Shown here piece by piece: positions 35,986-45,300 of a stretch of DNA of 64,000 nucleotides. Origin of the DNA: UBA1660 sp964462035 (GTDB lineage Bacteria; Myxococcota_A; Polyangia; Polyangiales; Houyiibacteriaceae); assembly GCA_964462035.1 (NCBI GenBank), contig CAYXAP010000026.1:49818-113817 (forward strand). Reading direction: 5' to 3'. Made by a program: the position numbers and the translations under genes. Position 1 is the stretch's first letter; every line of letters starts with the position of its first letter. Under the pieces are notes generated by a model, which saw nothing but the letters and a program-made list of their open reading frames with translations, made no database searches and was not told where the DNA came from.

Positions 35986-37575
35986 GTGAACGCTGCGGAG
36001 GGAGACGAAGAGGCGCCGGGAGCCTCCGGCGAGCCCTCGAAGGAGACCGGCCCGCGTGAGCGACCGCCGGGGTCCATCGCCCCGCCCCCGATCCCGCTGG
36101 GGAAGGTCATCGCCGAACGCTACCGGGTCACCCGCAGCATCGGCGGTGGCGGCATGGGCCACGTGTTCGAGGTCGAGCACCAGGCCCTCGGTCGCCGCTT
36201 CGCGCTGAAGGTCCTCCGCGTCACCGGTTGGGACGAGGAGCTGGTTCGCCGCTTCGAGCGGGAGGCCAAGGCGCTCGCCCGGATCGGCAGCGTGCGCGTG
36301 GCCCAGGTCAGCGATTTCGGCTTCGAGGAGGGCATCGGACCCTGGTTCGTGATGGAGCTGGTCGGCGGGAGCACCCTCCAGGAGCGGCTCGACGACCACG
36401 GCGCCGTTCCGACCCGCGAGGGGCTCGAGCTCGCCATCGCGCTCTGCGAAGCGGTCGAGGACGTGCACGCCCAGGGCATCGTCCACCGCGATCTGAAGCC
36501 CGCGAACATCGGCCTGCCGCCGGGACCGATCCCGCTGAAGCTCCTCGACTTCGGCCTCGCCGCCGGCATCGACGACGCGATGCTCACGCGGATCACGAAG
36601 TCTCATCAGGTGATGGGCTCGCTGCCCTACATCGCGCCGGAGCAGTTCGCCGGGGCGCGCCCAGGCAAACCGCAGGACCTGTGGGCGATGGGCATCGTCA
36701 TCTACGAGATGTTCACCGGCCGGCTGCCCTTCGAGGCGCCCTCGACCGCAGCGCTGATGCACAAGATCCTGACGGCGCCACCGCCGGCGTTCGACCGCTT
36801 CCCCGAGGGGCTGCGGATGGTGCTCGACCGGCTCCTGGTGAAGGCGCCCGCCAAGCGCCTCGACAGCGCCGCCGAGGCCGCGAAGCTCCTGCGGGCCATC
36901 GACCCCACGACCCTCCCCGAGACCCTGGCGCTCGAGCCGCCCGCCGAGGAGCCGCCCGAGAGCGTCAGCTTCACGCCGCCTTACGCCGTGACCCAACCGG
37001 TCGGCTCGCAGGAGCCCCGCGGCGAAGGCGAAGCGGCCCACGTGCTGAGCGCCGCCATCGGCGTCGCCGAGCCCGAGCCCGAGCGAGAAGAGCCCACGCC
37101 GCAGGCGGCCCGACCGAGCCCGGCCGACACCTCGCGCCAGGGGCTGCTCCTGGGGGTCGCGCTCGCGGTGATCGCGCTGTTGATTGGCCTGGTGGCCTTC
37201 CTCGCCCTGCGCGAGCCGGAGCGGACCACACCGCCCGCGGTGACGGCCCCACCGACCGAGCCCGTCGAGGTGCCCACGCCGATGGTCGAGAGCGCGATGG
37301 AAGCGGTGCCCACGCCGATGGAAGACGCGATGGAGGCGACGCCCATGGAAGCGGCGACGGAAGCCACGATGGAAGAAGCGGTCGCACCGAGTACCATGCG
37401 CCGGCGCGCCACGCGCATGACCCGGCGGACCACCGAAATGAGCACGACCCCGATGGAGACGGCCATGGAGGCCTCGATGGAGACGGCGATGGAACCCACG
37501 ATGGAGGAGAGCTCCTGGATGGGCGAGATCATCGGCGGCGGATGGAGCGGAGAGATCATCGAGGGTGGTCGATGA
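35986..37575 (+). CDS. Transmembrane Ser/Thr protein kinase with Met/Glu-rich tail
   Basis: A 529-residue protein starting at GTG. The kinase domain spans about 40-300: GGGGMGHVFEVEHQ, HRDLKPANIGLP, LLDFGLAAGID. After a Pro/Glu linker there is one transmembrane helix (about 386-408). The outer part of about 120 residues is unusual: imperfect repeats of MEAATEATMEEA/METAMEASMETA type, an Arg/Thr/Met block, and a Gly/Glu/Ile end (MGEIIGGGWSGEIIEGG). No known sensor domain is recognised there; a Met-rich tail could bind copper or sense oxidation, but that is inference. The stop overlaps the TPR gene as ATGA. Confidence 0.9.
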   Translation: MNAAEGDEEAPGASGEPSKETGPRERPPGSIAPPPIPLGKVIAERYRVTRSIGGGGMGHVFEVEHQALGRRFALKVLRVTGWDEELVRRFEREAKALARIGSVRVAQVSDFGFEEGIGPWFVMELVGGSTLQERLDDHGAVPTREGLELAIALCEAVEDVHAQGIVHRDLKPANIGLPPGPIPLKLLDFGLAAGIDDAMLTRITKSHQVMGSLPYIAPEQFAGARPGKPQDLWAMGIVIYEMFTGRLPFEAPSTAALMHKILTAPPPAFDRFPEGLRMVLDRLLVKAPAKRLDSAAEAAKLLRAIDPTTLPETLALEPPAEEPPESVSFTPPYAVTQPVGSQEPRGEGEAAHVLSAAIGVAEPEPEREEPTPQAARPSPADTSRQGLLLGVALAVIALLIGLVAFLALREPERTTPPAVTAPPTEPVEVPTPMVESAMEAVPTPMEDAMEATPMEAATEATMEEAVAPSTMRRRATRMTRRTTEMSTTPMETAMEASMETAMEPTMEESSWMGEIIGGGWSGEIIEGGR

Positions 37576-38363
37576 GGTCGCTCGTGCTCGTGCTCTTGAT
37601 GGCCGTCGCCGCTCCCGCGGAGGCCCAGGATGCCCAGGACGCCTTCGACGAGGGCGTCCAAGCGCTCCGTGCCGAGCGCTACGAAGCCGCCGCGGCCGCG
37701 TTCCAGCGCTCCTACGAGCTCGCCCCGAAGGCCGAGACCGCGTGCAACCTCGCGCTCACCTACGACCGGTGGGAGGGCCACTCCGAGGACGCGATCGACG
37801 CGTACCTGCAGTGCGCGCAGGACGATGAGAGCGGCCGCTTCCGAGACCACGCACTCGCTCGCGCCTCCGCGCTGCGGTCGCAGCGCCAGCCCGACGAGCC
37901 CGACGAGCTCCCGCCGCCCGACGACGGCGGCGAAGGTGAGAGCGACGGCGGCGCCGGTGATGGCGGCGACTCCACCCACCAAGTCCCGATCGTGGAGCAC
38001 GGCGAAGCCCCGCCGCCGCGCTCGCGCCTGCTCCTCTACCTCGGCATCGCCGCGACCGCCGTCGGCGCCGCGTTCATCGTCGGCGGCGCCATCGCCGCCG
38101 GGAACGGCCGCGAAGGTGTCGACGAGCTCGTGGCCGAGTTCCCCGACCGCCGCATCACCAACGAAGCCGGGCTCGCCAAGCTGAACGCGGTCGAGGACCA
38201 GCGCACCCGCGCCCTCGCCTTCTACCTCACCGGCGGCATCGTCGCCGCGGCCGGCCTCGCGCTGGCGGCGATCGATCTCGCCCAAGGGTCCGACGACACC
38301 TCGGTCAGCGTCGCCCCGACGTTCGGCGGCGCGATGGCGACCCTTCGTCTCGACTTCGACTGA
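37572..38363 (+). CDS. Exported TPR-containing membrane protein
   Basis: A 263-residue protein with signal peptide MRSLVLVLLMAVAAPAEAQ and a tetratricopeptide-like repeat pair (ALRAERYEAAAAAFQRSYEL then AETACNLALTYDRWEG). An Asp/Gly/Glu-rich linker follows, with two hydrophobic helices (about 152-175 and 218-240). This architecture is frequent downstream of myxobacterial kinases. The ATGA overlap with the kinase gene suggests that the two products act together, with the TPRs as a periplasmic protein-protein interface. Confidence 0.8.
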   Translation: MRSLVLVLLMAVAAPAEAQDAQDAFDEGVQALRAERYEAAAAAFQRSYELAPKAETACNLALTYDRWEGHSEDAIDAYLQCAQDDESGRFRDHALARASALRSQRQPDEPDELPPPDDGGEGESDGGAGDGGDSTHQVPIVEHGEAPPPRSRLLLYLGIAATAVGAAFIVGGAIAAGNGREGVDELVAEFPDRRITNEAGLAKLNAVEDQRTRALAFYLTGGIVAAAGLALAAIDLAQGSDDTSVSVAPTFGGAMATLRLDFD

Positions 38364-38373
38364 GGCCCATGAA

Positions 38374-38463
38374 TCGCCAAAACCGGCGTGGCAGCAGCAG
38401 TTTTGGCGACTTATAGACTCTCATAAATCGCCAAAACGATTGTTTCGGAGGCCGTTTTGGCGA
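38374..38463. repeat. Two tandem hairpins with four copies of TCGCCAAAAC
   Basis: Unit 1 is TCGCCAAAAC at 38374-38383 and GTTTTGGCGA at 38400-38409. Unit 2 is TCGCCAAAAC at 38428-38437 and GTTTTGGCGA at 38454-38463. Each pair is a perfect 10-bp inverted repeat with a 16-base loop, and unit 2 extends to 12 bp. The loops are unrelated in sequence. All four outer flanks are AT-rich in a CATAAA/CTATAA-like way, giving a consensus near CATAAATCGCCAAAAC. The array fills the gap between the TPR gene and the ATPase gene and ends 11 bases before its ATG. A multimeric operator, a transcript-end structure or a mobile-unit end are all possible. Confidence 0.85.
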
Positions 38464-38474
38464 TATATAGCCAC

Positions 38475-39923
38475 ATGCCGCCGCTGATTGGACGCCATCG
38501 CGAGCAGCGAACGCTTCACGAGGCACTCGCGTCGTCCGAAGCAGAGCTCGTGGCGGTGTACGGCCGACGGCGAGTCGGGAAGACCTTCCTCATCCGGGAG
38601 TTCTTCGCGGAGCAAATGGCGTTCGAGCTGGTCGGAATTCACGACGGTGGAATGCGAGACCAGCTCCGGGCATTCGCCTCGTCGCTGGGGCAAGCGACCA
38701 ACGCCGCCGCGAGCCTGGAGCCACCGCGCGACTGGCACGCTGCGTTCGACCAGCTCATCGCCTGGCTGGAGCCTCGTCTGCGCCGGGCGCGAAAGAAGCA
38801 GATCGTCTTCCTCGACGAGCTGCCTTGGCTGGCCACCCGTCGCTCTGGCTTCCTCTCGGCGTTCGAGCACTTCTGGAATGGCTGGGCATCTCGCCAGTCG
38901 CAGCTCGTCGTGGTCATCTGCGGATCGGCGGCGTCATGGATGATCCACAAGGTCGTTCGGCAGCGCGGCGGCCTCCACAACCGCGTGACCCGAAGCATCC
39001 GCCTCGAGCCGTTCACGCTCGTTGAGACCGAGGCCTACCTCCACTCGCGCGGCGCGCGGCTGGATCGCTACTCCATCCTCGAGCTCTTCATGGCGTTCGG
39101 GGGCATCCCGCACTACCTGAAGCAGGTCCGCGCCACCGAGTCCGCCGCGCAGACCATCGACCGGGTGTGTTTCGCCCGCGACGGCTTGCTGCGCCGCGAG
39201 TTCGAGAACCTCTACGCGTCGCTCTTCGACAAAGCGGAGCGGCATGAGGAGATCGTTCGCGCACTCGCGCGAAAACGAGGCGGACTCACTCGGCAAGAGC
39301 TCATCGACGGGACGTCGCTGGCCACTGGAGGCGCCACGACGAAGGTGCTCTCGGAGCTCGTCGAGTCGGGCTTCATCGCCCGCACGCCCCAGCTCGGCCA
39401 GCCAGTGAAGCAGGCCAAGTACCGACTGACGGACGAATACTCCCTCTTCTACCTCACGTGGATCGAGCCACACCGCGGTGGCGCGGCGGGCGCTTGGATC
39501 AAGAAGCGCGGCCGACCCCGCTGGCGGTCATGGACCGGCCTGAGCTTCGAAGGCATCTGCCTCAAACACGTCCCGCACATCAAGCGAGCGCTGGGGATCG
39601 CAGGCGTGGAGACCGCCGACGTCACCTGGGAACATCGGTCGACCGGACCCGACGACGAGGGCGCACAGGTCGACCTGCTCATCGACCGCGCCGACCGCGC
39701 GATCAACCTCTGCGAGATCAAGTTCTCGGAGGATGACTACGCGGTGGATGCAGCCATGGCTCGAGACCTCGAGCGCAAGCGTCGCGTCTTCTCGCGAGTG
39801 ACGAAGACACGAAAGAACGTGCTGCTCACTCTGGTCACCACGTTCGGTCTGAAGCCGAACGACCACGCCCAGCGACTGGGCCTCGGTGCGGTCACGATGG
39901 ACGACCTCTTCGTCGACGGCTGA
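38475..39923 (+). CDS. ATPase with C-terminal PD-(D/E)xK nuclease (DUF234/DUF4143-like)
   Basis: A 482-residue protein. The N-terminal P-loop ATPase shows Walker A YGRRRVGKT (about residues 30-38), Walker B QIVFLDELPWL and sensor-like VVVICGSAASWM. A winged-helix part follows (LTRQELIDGTSLATGGAT), then a C-terminal nuclease-like domain with Asp400 (VDLLIDR), Glu414 and Lys416 (CEIK) in PD-(D/E)xK spacing. This matches the archaeal-type STAND-like ATPases with DUF234 or DUF4143. Their role is not settled and they often behave as mobile, solitary genes. The ATG at 38475 is chosen over an upstream TTG that lies inside the hairpin arm. No ribosome-binding site is clear. Confidence 0.85.
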   Translation: MPPLIGRHREQRTLHEALASSEAELVAVYGRRRVGKTFLIREFFAEQMAFELVGIHDGGMRDQLRAFASSLGQATNAAASLEPPRDWHAAFDQLIAWLEPRLRRARKKQIVFLDELPWLATRRSGFLSAFEHFWNGWASRQSQLVVVICGSAASWMIHKVVRQRGGLHNRVTRSIRLEPFTLVETEAYLHSRGARLDRYSILELFMAFGGIPHYLKQVRATESAAQTIDRVCFARDGLLRREFENLYASLFDKAERHEEIVRALARKRGGLTRQELIDGTSLATGGATTKVLSELVESGFIARTPQLGQPVKQAKYRLTDEYSLFYLTWIEPHRGGAAGAWIKKRGRPRWRSWTGLSFEGICLKHVPHIKRALGIAGVETADVTWEHRSTGPDDEGAQVDLLIDRADRAINLCEIKFSEDDYAVDAAMARDLERKRRVFSRVTKTRKNVLLTLVTTFGLKPNDHAQRLGLGAVTMDDLFVDG

Positions 39924-40119
39924 GAAAAGATGAACCGCGCTCTCCGTGCGAGCCAGACTCACCGCCGATTCACACAGCACGAGCGGCCGGCTCCAACCAT
40001 ATCGGAAAGCGGCTCGCTTTATGGAGGCTGCATCCATTTCCCCGTCTCTCCGGGCCGGCTAAGAGACGACTCCACGGCGGAGTGGCACCCACGCTCACTC
40101 CGCCAAGCGAGCCTTCGTC

Positions 40120-41154
40120 ATGCTGTTTCGGCCTGCACTCGCACTCCTGACGATTGTCGGAGTCCTTTATTCCTCGGACGCCCTAGCGTACCGAACTGGT
40201 GGAGACCTTCCAGAATTCGACGGACGCGTCGGGTGGCCTGGAATCACGGTACTGGTCGAGGCGACAACCGACGTTCCGTCAGAGCTTCTGATCACGGCCA
40301 CGAACCCGTGGAACGCGATCTCCTGCGATGGCCCGCGGCTGGTCACAGTCGCGAACGGAGAAGCGGCCGGGATCCGCATCTTCAGTGTGTCCGACTGGGG
40401 GGAGATCGGCGCTGGCGCGGACCAGGCCGCCGTGACGGACGTGGCGTATCAATCGAACGCCGACGGCTCCTGGTCGATCACGGGCGCGCTGATTCACCTC
40501 AACGAGACGCTGATCGCCGAGCGATCCCTCGATGTATCCGTGGTCCTGGCGCACGAGCTGGGACACGCGCTCGGCCTCCTCCATCCGTGCGGCGACCCGT
40601 CCGCGCCGTCCTGCGGGCGTGACGATCGCGAGAGCCTGATGCACCCGGAGTACGCCGAAGGCGCCGGCGAGCTCGGGCCCGATGACGAGATGGGCTATTG
40701 CTGGCTCTACGACCGGAGTGGCTGCGCTCCCGGTGAGTGTGATGGGGACCTTGGCGACGCCTGCACCAGGCACTCGGACTGTTCATCCCCGCTCTTCTGC
40801 GGTCGTGAGGGCTACTGCACGGTCAGCTGCGTCGACGCGCGCTGCTCCACGCCGAACGTGTGTGACGTAGACGAGTGCCGACTCGCACAGGAAGGGTTCG
40901 GAGAACCGTGCGGCATTGGTGGAGACTGCCTCAGCGGTCTCTGTTTGAGCGACGGTTCCGAGTCCACCTGCACCCGCCTCTGCGAAGACGGCTGCCCGAT
41001 CGGGACCGAGTGCACTCTCGTCGATGAGCGGGCCGTATGCTCGGAGTCGAACGACGGCGGATGCAGCACGTCTGGGGGGGGGCCGAACGACGCTCTAGTC
41101 CTTCTCCTGTTCCTGGGGCTCTGCCTTCGAAGGAAGCGTGCCTGTGATGAATAG
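40120..41154 (+). CDS. Secreted zinc metalloprotease with MYXO-CTERM-like tail
   Basis: A 344-residue protein. The signal peptide is about residues 1-22. The matrixin-like zinc motif HELGHALGLLH gives ligands His145, His149 and His155 and catalytic Glu146, followed by a Met-turn candidate (SLMHPEY). After it come several Cys-rich segments of EGF-like spacing. The C-terminus has a Cys-Ser-Thr-Ser-Gly run, one hydrophobic helix and a basic end (LCLRRKR), resembling the MYXO-CTERM sorting tail that is processed at the cell surface. It is the first gene of the secreted cluster and overlaps the next gene by 8 bases. Confidence 0.85.
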   Translation: MLFRPALALLTIVGVLYSSDALAYRTGGDLPEFDGRVGWPGITVLVEATTDVPSELLITATNPWNAISCDGPRLVTVANGEAAGIRIFSVSDWGEIGAGADQAAVTDVAYQSNADGSWSITGALIHLNETLIAERSLDVSVVLAHELGHALGLLHPCGDPSAPSCGRDDRESLMHPEYAEGAGELGPDDEMGYCWLYDRSGCAPGECDGDLGDACTRHSDCSSPLFCGREGYCTVSCVDARCSTPNVCDVDECRLAQEGFGEPCGIGGDCLSGLCLSDGSESTCTRLCEDGCPIGTECTLVDERAVCSESNDGGCSTSGGGPNDALVLLLFLGLCLRRKRACDE

Positions 41155-42307
41155 ATATCGGTCTGGGTGGCTTCTGCTCTCGCTCGCGTGCCTCGGTTGT
41201 CCCTCGTCGACGATGGACGACCCCGATGGTGGTGTGGAACCAGACTCGGATACCCCTCCGGCAGAGTGCAGCGATGACCCCGACCGCATGGAGGTCTGCG
41301 GCGCGTGCGGAACCCAGACGCTGAGCTGCGTGGACGGCCGTTGGGCGCCCGTCGGCGAGTGCCGCGGCACCGGCCCGTGCAGCCCCGGCGAAACGGAGAC
41401 GCGGGATGGCGCGCTGTGCCTCACCGAGACCCGGGAGTGCTCCTCGGCGTGCGAGTGGGGCGACTGGTCCGTGGTCGTCGAGGGCGGCGAGTGCGAGCCG
41501 GGGGACACGCGCGCAGCCGAGGGCTGCGCGGAAGACGCGTTCGGCAGCGAGACCTGTGATGCGGAGTGCCATTGGGGGCCTCGCGTGTGCAGCACTCCGT
41601 GCGGGGTGGTGCCAGAGGGCTTGCCCCAGGAGCGGGAGCGGATCTGCATCACCGAGGGTCCGGCGCACCTCTTCTATGAAGACGAAGGCACCATGGTCTC
41701 CCGCAGAGCGACTCTCTCGAACTTCTGGATCATGCGGTACCCGGTCACAGAAGGCGGGTACCAGGAGTGCGTCGACGCGGGAGAGTGCCCGGCCCGGGGC
41801 GCGGTGTCCCGTGGCGAGATGCACACGGCCCGCGTCCCGAAGGAAGGTCCGAGCGCCTACTGCGAGTACGTGGGCGGCGAGCTCGCCACCCTCGCGCAGC
41901 TGACTCGCGCGGCTCGCGCCGACTGCGAGCTCTTCGCTCCCTACGCCTGGTCGGACTGTTCGCTCGACGCCGCCGACGACGACGACCCGAGCTCGCTCGA
42001 GTGTGGAGCCGACATCGTCCGATGCGACAGTGTCTGCGCGACTCCGGGCAACAACTTCTGCACGCCCGTCACCAACACATCGATCTCCGCGAGTGCCTTC
42101 GGCGTCGAGAGACTGCCCGGCCCCAATCACGGCGAGTTCGTGCGCGACAGCTTCATCGCGACCCTCGGGGGCGAGTACGAGAGCACGGATCCGCTGCACG
42201 TATCCGACGCAGAGTTGACCGTCATGTTCGCGGGATTCCGGACTCGATCCGAAGCGAGCATCTTCTCCGACAACGGTTTTCGATGCGTTTGGCAGGAAGA
42301 CGAATGA
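41147..42307 (+). CDS. Lipoprotein with formylglycine-generating-enzyme-like (SUMF1) domain
   Basis: About 386 residues. The signal peptide ends in a lipobox (LSLACLGC). Residues about 40-150 are Cys-rich. From about residue 175 there are landmarks of the FGE-sulfatase fold: FWIMRYPVTEGGYQECVDAG, PSAYCEYVGGELATLAQLTR and the ending NGFRCVWQ. The active-site cysteines of true formylglycine-generating enzymes cannot be confirmed by eye, so it may be a binding-only variant. ATG at 41147 is preferred to GTG at 41138 on spacing from GAAGGAAG. It overlaps the protease gene before it and the large lipoprotein after it (ATGA). Confidence 0.78.
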   Translation: MNRYRSGWLLLSLACLGCPSSTMDDPDGGVEPDSDTPPAECSDDPDRMEVCGACGTQTLSCVDGRWAPVGECRGTGPCSPGETETRDGALCLTETRECSSACEWGDWSVVVEGGECEPGDTRAAEGCAEDAFGSETCDAECHWGPRVCSTPCGVVPEGLPQERERICITEGPAHLFYEDEGTMVSRRATLSNFWIMRYPVTEGGYQECVDAGECPARGAVSRGEMHTARVPKEGPSAYCEYVGGELATLAQLTRAARADCELFAPYAWSDCSLDAADDDDPSSLECGADIVRCDSVCATPGNNFCTPVTNTSISASAFGVERLPGPNHGEFVRDSFIATLGGEYESTDPLHVSDAELTVMFAGFRTRSEASIFSDNGFRCVWQEDE

Positions 42308-45300
42308 TGAACGGCAAAGGCCATTTTGCGCCCCTCCTCTGCGCCCTCTGCATCGGCTGTGGCTCGGACCCCGCCAGTCTCACACTGGACGACCGGGAAT
42401 ACACGGACCGACTGGATGAGCGAGAGCGCCGCATGGCGCTGTCCGTGATCGACGAGAACGGTGTCGAGCAGCTCATGACGGCAGACGCGTTCGAGGACGC
42501 CCTCGCGCTCAGCGACTGCGGCACGCCAGACGCAATGCCCGACGTGTGGTCGCAGCTTGCAGGGTCATCGGACCCCTGCATGACCGACATGGTCGAGCAG
42601 GTCTTTCGGAGAGACTGCATCGCGCAGCAACTCCTCGAGACTGCGGAGGCCGAGACGCCCACGACGCTCGACTTCAGCTTCACCTTCGAAGTCAACGGGG
42701 AGGAGGTCACGCAAGAGTGGAGTTGGACAGTCCCTCCCCAGCTGCCGGAAGCCCGCATCGCCGTCGCACGCAAAGCAGCCAGCGAAGCGCAACGAGCAGT
42801 CGTCATCGCGGGCGACACGCTTCGTTATCACGCAGGACAGGACCCTTCGACGGATCCGGCGAGCGACACCGTCGCCCAGCGCCTGACGGCGTGCGACGTC
42901 GGCTCCCCTGGCAGCCCTCCGACCGACACGCAACTCGATGCGAGTTCGATGCGCGACCCGATCGCACCGACCTCCGGTGCCAGCTTCACTCCAGTCACCC
43001 CGCTGGCGCTCCTCGCCGAGGTGCTCGTGGGTTCGACGGCGACGGTGGAGCGCGCCGCGCGCATCGAGTTCCGCAACCAGACCGCGGTCGCGGAAGCGGA
43101 GTTCGCGCGCTCCCGGTCGAACACCATCGCCTCCCGGCTGAGCTGGACCGACAAGTCCATGTCGCGGATCGCGCTCGCGAAGCACCTCTTCGGCTCCACG
43201 GGCGACGGCTTGTACGGGTACGAGGAAGACGAGGGTCTCTGCCCCTGCGAGGCCCCCACCGGCAGCGTCGAGGGGGCGATCGAGCTCCTTCGAACGACGG
43301 GCATCGACCCACGCGTCCTGCTGGACCTGGACATCCCTCTGGCCGACCTGGCGCTCGGGGGCGGGTCCGTTCCTGCCGACCAGAGCCTCCTGGCTCGCAT
43401 CGAAGCCCTCTCCGGCGACACGCTGGACTCACCGACGCTCGCCAGCGTCCTCGCCTCGGTGAACCTCTCCGCGGAGGACGTCGAGAGCGCGCGTTTCTAC
43501 ATGCGCCACGAGGCGCGCGCCTTCTCCCTCCAGCACGTCCAGGCGGCGGAGGGCATTCCACTGACCCCCCTCGTCACCTTCGATGCGATGGGGAACCGGA
43601 TCGACACGCAGCAGAGCCTCGCGGCGTGGGCTTCGGTCCTCCGCGAGCCCGTTCCGCCGCCCGCCATCTACAACGTCGGCGCCGCGATGTTCCACGGCGT
43701 GAGCGAGAACTATCCGGACGACCCTTACTCCTTCATGGTGCCGATCTCCGCGGAGTACGGCCTCCGCTCCGTCACGCACACGATCGACTACGCCTACTCG
43801 GTCGCGACGGACTTCGGCGTCATGAACAGCGGAGACGAGCCGCACTCGTCGTTCCTCGCGCTTCCCGACGACGCGCTGAAGAAGCTCAACCCACTCGTGC
43901 TCACGGCGGCCCAGCGCGTGCCGGCGCGCGTGATGTTCTGTGAGGGCTCGCCGGGCGCGATGGACATCGTCGCGTGGCACCGCGACGACGACTTCTTCGA
44001 GGTCGGCAACGACTTCCTCGTGGTCCGAGGCGTCTCCGGTCTCCGATGCGCGACCGAGGGCCTCGTCCATGGTGAGCGCTGTGACCTGGACGAGTACCGC
44101 CAGCTCGATGGGGCCTACCGAAGCGAGTGGGACACCAACCGAATCAACGGCATCCGCAACTTCGCGCATGGGAGCGACTATTCGTTTCCGGCAGTCGCCA
44201 CCCTTCCCCCCAACGCGCTTCCCCAGGAGGCGGCCGACGCGGAGTTCCTGTACGCGCTCCACCGCGTTCGCGGCAAGGGCAACGCCGACCTCGGCGGCCC
44301 GGGCGACTTCGAGGCCATCGCCGCCTACCGCATCTCGGAGAGTGGCACGCCCCGCTGCGTGACCATCCCCTACGTGCCCGAGTACGTGGAGATGGGCGAC
44401 CGGCTGCTGCAGCCGTCGACGGAGTACTGCGCGATGACGGCAACGACGTGCGCAGGCCCGTCGTTCGCGGCGCGCATCCCCCTCGAGAACGAGCTGAGCG
44501 GGGACGACGGTGGTCGAGGCCTCGAGAACTCGTGGCAGTACTGGCTGAACCTCGCAGAGCAGTCGGCCGAGCTGGCCGATCGACTCGGTGAAGACATGCT
44601 GACCTCGGGCGCGACCCTCGACGAGTCCCTCGAGAGCTTGGAGGAGTCGCTGACGGAATACTGCGGCGCCCCCGTGAACATCTCGGATGCGTTCTTCGAC
44701 ATGCTCGACGACGCGCCGGGCGGCACCTGCACCACCGCCATGGACTGCGACAGTGGTTTTGGCTGCACCGACAACTACTGCGTCCGCGACATCGACGCGA
44801 TGCTCATGGAGCCGCAGTTCGCCGTCCTCGCCGGCTGCATCGGCGACAGCGAGGTCGCCCCCTTCGTCGCGGCGGGTGACACTCCGCTCTGCGCCTGGCG
44901 ACTGACCGGCACCACCGCCATCTGCACCCAGCCCGACATGGGCGATCCCATTCTCGCAGGCTGCCCCTGGCGTGCCATCGAGACCGGCGTCACGAGCCCG
45001 GACGGCACCCCGACCTACACCTGTGCGAACCCCTCGTTCCCATCCGGAGCACCTGTCGCGGAAGTCATCCAGATCGACGAAACCCTGGACATCTTCCCGA
45101 CGCCACCCGAGCCGGAGACTCAGGAGACGCTCTTCGATTGCAACGTCATCCGCGAAATGCGGACCTCGAGCGGTGCAGAGCGTGCGCGGCTCGCCGAGCT
45201 GGTCGCGGCTCAGCCGATGTTCTCGCGTGACTCCATGCGTACCTACGCCAACCGCATCGGGTACATCGCCGAGCCCGACGACTACGGCATGATCACCCTC

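Noticed and set aside
38374..38463. The four TCGCCAAAAC copies as a CRISPR array
   Set aside because: The repeats are 10 bp, in alternating orientation, with 16-18-base spacers and no cas genes nearby; it is a pair of hairpins.
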